DNA of 6,014 nt from Rhodothermota bacterium. GTDB taxonomy: Bacteria > Hydrogenedentota > Hydrogenedentia > Hydrogenedentales > GCA-2746185. A model generated the notes under the pieces. It searched no databases. It worked only from the letters and a program-made list of their open reading frames with translations, and was not told where the DNA came from. The stretch covers positions 1-6,014 of the forward strand of contig VFKU01000105.1 in assembly GCA_009885415.1 (NCBI GenBank). Direction: 5' to 3'. The position numbers and the translations under genes were made by a program. This document shows positions 1-5,379 of the stretch, piece by piece. Position 1 is the first letter of the stretch; the number at the start of each line of letters is the position of its first letter.

Positions 1-1
1 C

Positions 2-799
2 ATCCGCGCCGGAATCCTCCCGCCGCTCTCGGGCCATCCCACCTACAACGCGCACGCCGACGACATCGACTTCCAAATCGAAGCCGACCTTTTCGGCATC
101 ATCAGCCCCGGCCTGCCGCACGAGTCCAACAAACTCTGCGAAGTCTTCGGCCACATCATGAACTACGGCGATGGCGTCTACGGCGGGATGTTCGTCTCCG
201 GCATGTACGCCGCCGCCTTCTTCGAGGACCACGACGTGCGCAAAGTCCTCGACGCCGGACTCGCCTGCATCCCGAAGGAGTCGCAATACCACCAGTGCAT
301 CAGCGACGTCATCGCCTGGCACGCCGCCGATCCCAAAGACTGGCTCAAAACCTGGCACAAGATCGAAGCGAAATGGCAAGACGACGTCGACTGCGGCCCC
401 GGCGATCCCTTCAACATCGACGCCAAACTCAACGGCGCCTACATCGTCATGGGTCTGCTCTACGGCGAAGGTGACTTCCTCAAGACCATCGAAGTCTCCA
501 TCCGCTGCGGACAAGACGCCGACTGCAACCCCTCCAACGCCGCCGGCGTCCTCGGCTGCATGAAAGGCTTCAAAGCGATCGGCGACGCGATCAGCGGCGG
601 CATCCCCAAGATGGCCGACACGAAATTCTCCTACACCGACTACTCCTTCAACACGCTAATCCCCGCCTGCCAACGCATCGCCGAACAAGTCATCACCCGC
701 GCCGGAGGCAAAGTCTCCCCCACCTCTTACGAAATTCCCATCCAAGAACCGCGACCACCCGCCACCTTCGAGCAATGGGTGCAACAGACGAAACTATAA
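2..799 (+). CDS. ADP-ribosylglycohydrolase family protein, 5' partial
   Basis: The reading frame is open from the left edge and ends at TAA 797-799, giving 265 visible residues; the start lies outside the window. The first ATG in frame (158) is internal, because the upstream codons already encode family-like sequence (ADDIDFQIEADLFG, visible residues 19-32). Near the C-terminus the motif CGQDADCNPSNAAG (about residues 169-182) matches the Gly-x-Asp-x-Asp metal-binding signature of the DraG/ARH fold, preceded by a typical helix ending LLYGEGDF. Known members are all-helical, Mg- or Mn-dependent hydrolases that remove ADP-ribose from proteins or small molecules; the substrate here cannot be read from sequence. 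No signal peptide can be judged because the N-terminus is missing. Family membership is fairly sure and enzyme specificity is unknown. The downstream genes look unrelated and are separated from it by a repeat and a promoter. Confidence 0.85.
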   Translation: MRAGILPPLSGHPTYNAHADDIDFQIEADLFGIISPGLPHESNKLCEVFGHIMNYGDGVYGGMFVSGMYAAAFFEDHDVRKVLDAGLACIPKESQYHQCISDVIAWHAADPKDWLKTWHKIEAKWQDDVDCGPGDPFNIDAKLNGAYIVMGLLYGEGDFLKTIEVSIRCGQDADCNPSNAAGVLGCMKGFKAIGDAISGGIPKMADTKFSYTDYSFNTLIPACQRIAEQVITRAGGKVSPTSYEIPIQEPRPPATFEQWVQQTKL

Positions 800-800
800 A

Positions 801-904
801 GTAGCGCCGGCTTCCAGCCGGCACGAACGCAACAAGCGCGGCAACGTAATATGGGCGTACACGCGCGCACGCGGCCACCCCAGCCGCCAAGATGGCGGCG
901 CTAC
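801..904. repeat. REP/BIME-like element: two inverted GTAGC-headed hairpins
   Basis: The element has perfect 8-bp inverted ends, GTAGCGCC (801-808) and GGCGCTAC (897-904). Directly inside each end is a hairpin with a 7-bp stem and 3-nt loop: GCCGGCT-TCC-AGCCGGC at 806-822 and GCCGCCA-AGA-TGGCGGC at 883-899. Read outward-in on opposite strands, both units have the same plan: GTAGC running into a 7-bp stem that begins GCCG. The stems differ at paired positions, so base pairing is kept. About 60 bp separate the units and show no clear structure. A GTAG head beside a short palindrome is the hallmark of REP sequences mobilised by RAYT (TnpA_REP) transposases. The element starts one base after the stop of the upstream gene. 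It has no T tract, so it is a poor intrinsic terminator but could protect the 3' end of that mRNA. Confidence 0.7.
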
Positions 905-930
905 GTTTAGACCCGGAAAACCGTTCGAGA

Positions 931-959
931 TTTAACGCTCTTGACGCCTATGGTATCCT
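931..959 (+). promoter_or_regulatory. Candidate extended -10 promoter for the partner-switching cassette
   Basis: TATCCT (954-959) is preceded by TGG (951-953), giving an extended -10 element (TGnTATCCT, four of six matches to TATAAT). Seventeen bases upstream is TTTAAC (931-936), a poor -35. Transcription would begin near 966, leaving a leader of about 22 nt with a ribosome binding site before ATG 989. The fit between promoter, leader and RBS supports the call, but the hexamers alone are weak. Confidence 0.45.
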
Positions 960-979
960 TTAGTGGGGCGGGTGTGACC

Positions 980-983
980 AGGA
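980..983 (+). promoter_or_regulatory. Ribosome binding site selecting ATG 989
   Basis: AGGA at 980-983 lies five bases before ATG 989. It favours this start over the longer in-frame options TTG 941 and ATG 950, which would fall inside the proposed promoter and add a 16- or 13-residue N-terminus with no family resemblance. Confidence 0.6.
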
Positions 984-988
984 TAGAC

Positions 989-1408
989 ATGAGCAAACCC
1001 TTCTACGAAAAAGAGTTCCCGAGCACGGTGGCCGCGGCGGCAGACGCCTTGGCTGAAGCGCTCAAGGTGTTGGCCGACCGCGGCTGGATCAATCCGAGCC
1101 GGGATTTTTCCCCGCGTCTCTGCCTCGAAGAGGCGCTCGTGAACGCGGTAGTCCATGGCAACGCCAACGAGCCGAGCCGGCGCGTGCGGGTGAAGTTTTT
1201 CGAAGAAGGCGACACCTGTAAGGTTTGCGTGTACGACGAAGGCAAGGGCTTCGACGTGGACAACGTCAAGATGGCGGACTGTTCGCAATTCGGCGGACGC
1301 GGGGTCTGCCTCATCCGGGAATTCATGGAAGACGTCCGCTTTAACGCCAAGGACCGCTGCCTCGAAATGATATTTAACCGGAAGACATTTTCCGAAGCCT
1401 GCGCCTAA
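989..1408 (+). CDS. RsbW/SpoIIAB-like anti-sigma factor serine kinase (HATPase_c_2)
   Basis: The protein is 139 residues from ATG 989, normal for this family. It shows a GHKL ATPase fold: N box EEALVNAVVHGN at 47-58 (Glu48 and Asn52 in the catalytic and Mg-binding positions), G1 box DEGKGFD at 83-89, and G2 box GGRGVCLI at 102-109 followed by the usual REFMEDV helix. Proteins of this type bind and hold a sigma factor or other target, and phosphorylate a STAS-domain antagonist on serine using ATP. The next gene encodes such a STAS protein and the third a matching phosphatase, so the role follows from both sequence and context. It is soluble and cytoplasmic, with no membrane segment. The target protein is not encoded in the window. 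The stop is followed by 26 bp before the STAS gene, so the two are very probably co-transcribed. Confidence 0.88.
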   Translation: MSKPFYEKEFPSTVAAAADALAEALKVLADRGWINPSRDFSPRLCLEEALVNAVVHGNANEPSRRVRVKFFEEGDTCKVCVYDEGKGFDVDNVKMADCSQFGGRGVCLIREFMEDVRFNAKDRCLEMIFNRKTFSEACA

Positions 1409-1434
1409 TTCGGCGCTGGAAGGCGAGTGATGTA

Positions 1435-1857
1435 ATGGATGCGGCCACGGGTATTATTTCTTTCGAGTCCAAGGGTGACATCACCCTCGGCACCGTCGTC
1501 GGCACGGATTCGCTCGACGGCGCGCATACCGACGCCTTCGGCCACGAAGCCGTCGCCTACGTAAAAGGAAAGCGCGGGCTAAACCTCCTCCTCGACTTCC
1601 GCAACGTCACCTATCTCTCCAGCGCCGCCCTCACGGAACTTTTGCGCATCCGCGAAGCATTAAAAGGCGAAGGCGGCAAGTTAAGGTTGTGCTGCCTGTC
1701 CTGCGAGATTCAGCGCGTGTTCCGCATTACCAATCTCGAAAAACTCTTCCATATCCACGGCGACGAAGACACCGCCGAGGCGGTGGCGCGTTTCCAGCGC
1801 GCGCTCAAGGTGGCCGCCAGCGAAGGCGCTTGGATCGCACAGGACGCCGGCGCCTAA
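1435..1857 (+). CDS. STAS-domain anti-anti-sigma factor (RsbV/SpoIIAA-like)
   Basis: The protein has 140 residues, slightly longer than the usual 100-120 owing to a C-terminal extension (AASEGAWIAQDAGA). The STAS signature is LLLDFRNVTYLSSAALTELL at 51-70: a beta strand, then the phosphorylation loop, then a helix. By alignment to the SpoIIAA Asp-Ser motif, Ser63 is the likely phospho-acceptor; the usual preceding Asp is Ser62 and the usual Gly after it is Ala. The later stretch ITNLEKLFHIHGDEDTAEAV (97-116) is the family's typical last strand and helix. Unphosphorylated, it would bind the kinase encoded just upstream and free that kinase's target; the kinase inactivates it and the downstream phosphatase reactivates it. 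ATG 1435 is preceded by GGAAGG (1418-1423) at a long 11-base spacing. The stop overlaps the next start (TAATG), which suggests translational coupling. Confidence 0.88.
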   Translation: MDAATGIISFESKGDITLGTVVGTDSLDGAHTDAFGHEAVAYVKGKRGLNLLLDFRNVTYLSSAALTELLRIREALKGEGGKLRLCCLSCEIQRVFRITNLEKLFHIHGDEDTAEAVARFQRALKVAASEGAWIAQDAGA

Positions 1858-3816
1858 TGGCCCTGCGGTTTCGCACGCGCCTCAATCTAACGATTGTCTC
1901 GCTCGTTTTCCTCGTCATCACCGTGCTCAGCGTGGCGGTGCTGGTCATCCTTGGGGTGGACATGTGGCAGGCGAACTGGCGCGCCGGCGCGACCATGAAT
2001 ATCATGACCAACACCACGATCGACCACGCCATCGACCTGCCGCCCTACTTCCAGCAGCGCATCGCCGATCAGATGGCCATGCAGGCCGAACTCGTTGGGG
2101 AGCTGGCCGAAGCCGTCGAACGACCGGATTCGGCAGGCGGACCCTCGCTCAATGAGCGCCTCAACCGCGCGCGGATGTCTGCGGCGGCGTCCGGCGCGCC
2201 CATCGAAAGCATTGTCGTCACCGACGCCCAAGGCAAACCCATCGCAACCTCTGGCGAGCCCCCCGCGGCCGTGCTCGACACCATGCCCGTGATGAGCCCG
2301 GGCGCCCTGCCCAAAACCGACGCCGAAGTGCCGCAGCCTGGCGAGCAGAGCGACCAGAACGTCTACGCGCCCCTGCCTCACCGGCCGGGGACGGTCTACA
2401 TCGGGATGTCCAAGACAGAACTCGCCAAGGCCCTCGATCCGCTGGCGCTGAGCAAGGCGCTGGATCGCTTCATGCTCAAGGGCATGTACGGTGGGCAGTA
2501 CAAGATCATGGCGGTGGTCGACTCGAAGGGTAGAATCCTCGCGAGCGTGAATCGCGACGACACGTCAGCATCGCCGCAGCACATGCGAATCGTGACCCAA
2601 TTCTGCATGGATTTCCTTGCGAAGCTGCCGACGCTAACGCAGGACGAACGCTACGATACGCGTTTTATCGGCGGCCGGCGGGACGTCGGGGTGGTGAACT
2701 CGCTTGAACTCGCGCCGACAGGCGAAGCCTACGCGCTCTACATCGAACACGACGTGAGCCGTCAGCTCAGCTACGTCCTCGATCGCATCGGCGTCCTCGC
2801 GGTGGTGGGCGCGGATGTTCACGCTGGCGATGATCACGAGCATTTTTCTCAGTCGCGGCCTTTCCAAGCCGCTGATCGAACTCGCGCGCGGCACCAAGGA
2901 ATTCGGCGCGGGGAATTTCAACTACCGGCTACGCATGAAGCGCAAGGACGAGTTCTCCGATCTCGCCCAGTCTTTCAACACCATGGCAATCTCGATTCAG
3001 GAATACGTGCACGAATTAAGTCAGGAAACCACCCGCCGCGAGCGGCTCGAGAGCGAATTCCGCATCGCGGCCGAACTGCAGCAAACCCTCCTCCCCGAAG
3101 CGCCGCCGAGGGTCGAGGGCGTGGAACTCCTCGGCTGGAGCCAGCCCAGCAAGGACGTCGGCGGCGACTTCTACGACTATTTCGAACTCCCCAACGGCAA
3201 GATCGGCATCGTGCTGGGCGACGCGACCGGAAAGGGTCTCTCGGCAGCACTGCTGAGCACACAGTGCTCGAGCATCCTGCGCACACTGTCCAGCCAAAAC
3301 CTCCCCCCCGCCGAACTCCTCTACCAGACGAACAACGAATTTTTCAGCCGCGTCGGCGCGACGCACCGCTTCGTCACGCTCTTCCTCCTCGTCCTCGATC
3401 CAGAGACCGGCATGGCGACCTACGCTTCCGCCGGCCATCCGCCCGCCTTTCTCACCAATCCAGATACGAAAGCGAGCCGCTGGCTCGAGAGCGAGGCCGG
3501 CTATCCGCTCGGCATCGTCAAAGACGCCACCTTCAGCGAAGTCACCGTCCGCCTCGACCCGCGCGACACCATCGTCATCTACAGCGACGGCGTCACCGAC
3601 GCGCAGGATCCGAACCACCAACTCTTCGGCGAACAGCGCCTCGAGACCGTCGTGAAGGCGGCGGCGAAACTGGCGCCCAGCGGGCTGCTCGAGGAAATCC
3701 AGTCCGCCGCCGTGCACCACATGTACGGCAAGGACCCGATCGACGACATGACGCTCGTGATCGTCCGCTTCGACCCGCTCGTCCCGGCGCCGGCACCCCC
3801 CATTCCTGCAAGATAA
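1857..3816 (+). CDS. Membrane sensor HAMP-PP2C phosphatase (RsbU/SpoIIE type), frameshifted
   Basis: Two reading frames join into one 652-residue protein if one base is removed near 2813. The first frame, from ATG 1857, gives residues 1-319: a short basic N-terminus, membrane helix 1 (about 11-34), then a 270-residue extracytoplasmic region. Inside that region are two similar blocks, IESIVVTDAQGKPIATS (116-132) and YKIMAVVDSKGRILAS (215-230), each followed later by a YIGM or LYIEHD strand; this looks like a double Cache-type sensor, by inference. Membrane helix 2 (about 311-334) spans the frame break, followed by HAMP and the phosphatase domain in the second frame. The protein would sense an external signal and dephosphorylate the upstream STAS protein. 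The start overlaps the STAS stop. The break may be a sequencing or assembly error, or a real inactivating mutation; the first frame past 2815 loses all family resemblance. Confidence 0.8.
2801..2816 (+). other. Apparent +1-base frameshift site in the phosphatase gene
   Basis: Before this point the frame of ATG 1857 encodes hydrophobic helix sequence (IGVLAVVGA). After it, that frame becomes Asp/His/Arg-rich, while the frame offset by +1 encodes MFTLAMITSIFLSRG and then HAMP. Dropping one G of the GG at 2813-2814 gives an uninterrupted helix (VVGAMFTLAMI). Dropping a G from the earlier GG or GGG runs would place an Arg in the helix. No known programmed-frameshift signal is visible. Confidence 0.75.
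2815..3816 (+). CDS. Catalytic half of the phosphatase: HAMP plus PP2C_SIG domain
   Basis: This 333-residue frame is the intact output half of the broken gene. Residues 1-13 are the end of the second membrane helix. HAMP covers about 14-66 (SKPL motif, then DEF near 45-47), followed by a helical linker to 86. The PP2C_SIG/SpoIIE domain runs from about 87 to 320: QQTLLP (89-94), VGGDFYD (115-121), GDATGKGLSAALL (135-147), YASAGHPPAF (203-212), SDGV (257-260) and DDMTLVIVR (310-318). The metal-ligand aspartates expected in the family are present at 118, 136, 258 and 310/311, so the domain looks catalytically competent. A Pro/Ala tail ends the protein. ATG 2815 has no convincing ribosome binding site and sits inside a membrane helix, so independent translation is unlikely; it is best read as a fragment of the gene starting at 1857. 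Confidence 0.75.
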   Translation: MFTLAMITSIFLSRGLSKPLIELARGTKEFGAGNFNYRLRMKRKDEFSDLAQSFNTMAISIQEYVHELSQETTRRERLESEFRIAAELQQTLLPEAPPRVEGVELLGWSQPSKDVGGDFYDYFELPNGKIGIVLGDATGKGLSAALLSTQCSSILRTLSSQNLPPAELLYQTNNEFFSRVGATHRFVTLFLLVLDPETGMATYASAGHPPAFLTNPDTKASRWLESEAGYPLGIVKDATFSEVTVRLDPRDTIVIYSDGVTDAQDPNHQLFGEQRLETVVKAAAKLAPSGLLEEIQSAAVHHMYGKDPIDDMTLVIVRFDPLVPAPAPPIPAR

Positions 3817-3847
3817 TGCACGCTAGTACACGTTTAACCCTAGGACG

Positions 3848-3856
3848 TGGTATAAT
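3848..3856 (+). promoter_or_regulatory. Extended -10 promoter giving a probable leaderless mRNA
   Basis: TGGTATAAT is a perfect extended -10 (TGn plus consensus TATAAT at 3851-3856). No recognisable -35 lies 16-18 bases upstream, which extended -10 promoters tolerate. Only six bases separate it from ATG 3863, so transcription starting about seven bases downstream would begin at or next to the A of the start codon. No Shine-Dalgarno sequence precedes the ATG; the gap is a run of T ending in C. Confidence 0.65.
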
Positions 3857-3862
3857 TTTTTC

Positions 3863-4195
3863 ATGACCGGTTTAGGACTCGAACTGTGGTTGGCCTTTCT
3901 CGCGGCCGCGCTTGCCTTGGCCGCGGGCGCGTATTACCTTGCGCGCAAGGACGACTCGGTGGACTGGGACGCCAATCGGCGCGATGACGAACGGCGATCG
4001 GTCGAGCGCCGCGGCGGGCGGGAACGCCGCAGTCTCTCCCGCCTCCTGCACGACCGGTTGCACAACCACAGCCGGCGGCGCGAAGAACGGCGCGAGCAGG
4101 AACGACGACGCACGGACGAGTGGAAAGAGGAAATCGAAGAGGTCCGCGCGCGCGTGGAAAATACGAAGCAGGACGACCGGGGCCGTCGCGCATAG
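3863..4195 (+). CDS. Small single-pass membrane protein with Arg/Glu-rich tail
   Basis: I do not recognise this 110-residue protein. Residues 5-27 form one hydrophobic helix (LELWLAFLAAALALAAGAYYLA) with the basic residues just after it, predicting an outside N-terminus and a cytoplasmic tail. The rest (29-110) is extremely charged: RRDDERRSVERRGGRERRS (39-57) contains repeated RRS-type units, and 71-97 (RRREERREQERRR, then WKEEIEEVRARV) could form a charged helix or coiled coil. It could bind nucleic acid, acidic lipids or an acidic protein partner; nothing decides between these. The high-GC composition can exaggerate Arg content, but the strong promoter, the clean hydrophobic helix and the fit between the opposing genes support a real gene. 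It is not part of the upstream operon in a strict sense, since it has its own promoter. Confidence 0.65.
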   Translation: MTGLGLELWLAFLAAALALAAGAYYLARKDDSVDWDANRRDDERRSVERRGGRERRSLSRLLHDRLHNHSRRREERREQERRRTDEWKEEIEEVRARVENTKQDDRGRRA

Positions 4196-4198
4196 GAG

Positions 4199-4528
4199 CT
4201 ACGGCGCCGAGCGGCGGATTTTTTTGAGCCGGTTGTAGACGTCGTTCAACACGCGCATGGCGTCCTCGTCGCCGCCCTTGTCGGGATGATGGACCTGGGC
4301 CTTGCGGCGGTAGGCTTTCTCGATTTCTTCCCACGAAGAGCCCGGCGACAGCCCGAGAATCTTGTAGCACATGTCGAGTTCCTGGCTGCTCATGTCCTGG
4401 CGCGGAGGCGCGTCGCCGCGCAACTCGCGCAGGCCCTGGATGATGCGGGGCCACAGACCCGTCGCGCTGAGCACGGCGATGACCAAAAAGATCATCATCA
4501 GTTCCTGAACATTCGCCATCCCGAACAT
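4199..4528 (-). CDS. Membrane-anchored J-domain (DnaJ-like) protein with TatA-like N-terminus
   Basis: The protein has 109 residues. A C-terminal J domain (about 53-103) begins CYKILGLSPGSSWEEIEKAY and contains the diagnostic HPD at 81-83, followed by KGGDEDAMRVLNDVYNRLKK. J domains stimulate the ATPase of DnaK/Hsp70. There is no Gly/Phe region, zinc finger or substrate-binding domain, so it is a type III J protein that would recruit Hsp70 to a place or client. The N-terminus is a membrane helix (about 10-25), then WPRIIQGLRELRG, probably an amphipathic stretch. The order MFG, Glu9, helix, Pro27, amphipathic helix resembles TatA/TatB. It starts 24 bp after the rhomboid stop on the same strand, so it is likely the last gene of that operon. 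ATG 4528 lacks a clear ribosome binding site; ATG 4519 (residue 4) is a possible alternative. Confidence 0.85.
   Translation of the reverse strand: MFGMANVQELMMIFLVIAVLSATGLWPRIIQGLRELRGDAPPRQDMSSQELDMCYKILGLSPGSSWEEIEKAYRRKAQVHHPDKGGDEDAMRVLNDVYNRLKKIRRSAP
4205..4225 (+). terminator. Weak candidate intrinsic terminator for the small membrane-protein gene
   Basis: CGCC-GAGC-GGCG (4205-4216) can form a 4-bp GC stem with a 4-nt loop, followed by GA and seven T (4219-4225). It lies ten bases after the TAG at 4193-4195 and inside the 3' end of the opposing J-domain gene. The stem is short, so strength is doubtful. Confidence 0.35.
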
Positions 4529-4552
4529 TTTCAGCCCATTGTCCCACTCAAT

Positions 4553-5347
4553 TTAGCGCTTTTCCTTGTCCTGAAACTTGAAAATATTGTCTATCGCGTC
4601 GGCGAGCTTCTTCTCGTCGCCGGTCCCCGCGGGCGCGTCCGGGTTGACCTTGCTCTTTTCCCGCTTCACTCTGCGGCCGCGGCGCTGCCAACTCCAGCGC
4701 AGCGTCATGGGACGCAGTTTCATGTAGGCGAAACCGGCCGCCATGCCGCCCAAGTGCGTGGTGACGGAGACTGGCCCGCCGGCCTGCATTACGTTCAACA
4801 GAACGAGCACCAGCACCAGCGCGCGCGCGGTGATCGGGAAGGGCAGCGGCAAGAGGAACAACTGGCGATCGGGATCGTTGATGGCGAAGGCGACGATGAC
4901 GCCGAGTATAGCACCGCTCGCGCCGAGGATTGGTCCGCTCGGCAGACCGAGCGCGTAGGGGATGAAATTTGCCAGGGCGCCGACGACGCCGCACACAAAG
5001 TAGAAGCGCAGGAACTGGCGCGTGCCGAGGAGCCGCTCGACCTCCGGTCCGAAGAAATAGAGCTGGAGCATGTTCATGAACAGATGCCACAAGCCTGCGT
5101 GCAGGAACAGATACGTCAGCGGCGTCCACACCCAGCCGCGCAGGAGTCGATCGTTGGAGTAGACGAGCGTGTCGAGGATGGCCAGACCGCCAGGCGGATC
5201 CTGCGGATTCAGATTGCCGAGCACGATATCGAGAGCGAGTTGTGCGACGAAAATCGCGGCGCTGGTCAAAATGAGCGCGCGCACGGCGAAGGTGATTCCT
5301 TCGCCGGCGAAGGCAAATTGAAAGCTGCGACCGGAAGTTTTGCTCAT
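4553..5347 (-). CDS. Rhomboid family intramembrane serine protease
   Basis: The protein has 264 residues and six predicted membrane helices, the core rhomboid layout. Catalytic features are complete: HAGLWHLFMNM at 83-93 (the H-x(8)-N oxyanion region, with His88 and Asn92), the nucleophile in GASG at 142-145 (Ser144), and the general base His198 in THLGGMAAGFAY. Rhomboids cut single-pass membrane proteins within or near their transmembrane segment. The N-terminal 22 residues are cytoplasmic and poorly conserved in character. The C-terminal tail (211-264) is strongly basic, then mixed-charge, and presumably cytoplasmic. The start is 32 bp after the lepB stop, and the J-protein gene follows by 24 bp. 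The only GAGGAGG (5369-5375) is 21 bases from ATG 5347, too far for a standard RBS, so the start is less certain than the family; GTG at residue 22 is a possible alternative. Its substrate is unknown. Confidence 0.93.
   Translation of the reverse strand: MSKTSGRSFQFAFAGEGITFAVRALILTSAAIFVAQLALDIVLGNLNPQDPPGGLAILDTLVYSNDRLLRGWVWTPLTYLFLHAGLWHLFMNMLQLYFFGPEVERLLGTRQFLRFYFVCGVVGALANFIPYALGLPSGPILGASGAILGVIVAFAINDPDRQLFLLPLPFPITARALVLVLVLLNVMQAGGPVSVTTHLGGMAAGFAYMKLRPMTLRWSWQRRGRRVKREKSKVNPDAPAGTGDEKKLADAIDNIFKFQDKEKR
5285..5313 (-). repeat. Overlapping inverted repeats early in the rhomboid gene
   Basis: GGCGAAGG (5285-5292) and CCTTCGCC (5298-5305) are perfect 8-bp inverted repeats with a 5-nt loop. 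A second GGCGAAGG follows at once (5306-5313), so 5298-5313 is also a perfect 16-bp palindrome. In the mRNA this lies about 35-63 nt into the coding region and can form one of two mutually exclusive hairpins, the stronger having an 8-bp GC-rich stem. It may be a chance product of the GC-rich coding sequence. Confidence 0.5.
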
Positions 5348-5379
5348 CGTTCGAGACGGCGGAAGGCCCCTCCTCGCGC

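Noticed and set aside
806..822. The hairpin after the glycohydrolase gene as a Rho-independent terminator.
   Set aside because: The stem is good but no T tract follows, and the sequence is better explained as one arm of the paired repeat.
941..946. TTGACG as a -35 box.
   Set aside because: No -10 lies 16-18 bases downstream, where the sequence is G-rich; the TATCCT that follows is only seven bases away.
941..988. A longer start for the anti-sigma kinase (TTG 941 or ATG 950).
   Set aside because: AGGA with five-base spacing precedes ATG 989, the extra residues do not resemble the family, and the stretch contains the proposed -10.
3016..3720. A 234-codon open frame on the minus strand inside the phosphatase gene.
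   Set aside because: It is antisense to strongly conserved PP2C motifs and its product shows no recognisable domain.
2818..3866. Continuation of the frame from ATG 1857 beyond the frameshift.
   Set aside because: It stays open only because the sequence is GC-rich; the product is Arg/His/Pro-rich with no domain, while the offset frame encodes a perfect HAMP-PP2C.
3861..4547. A 228-codon open frame on the minus strand covering the J-domain gene and the small membrane-protein gene.
   Set aside because: Its product is low-complexity Arg/Pro-rich, and it overlaps a clear J domain in another frame of the same strand.
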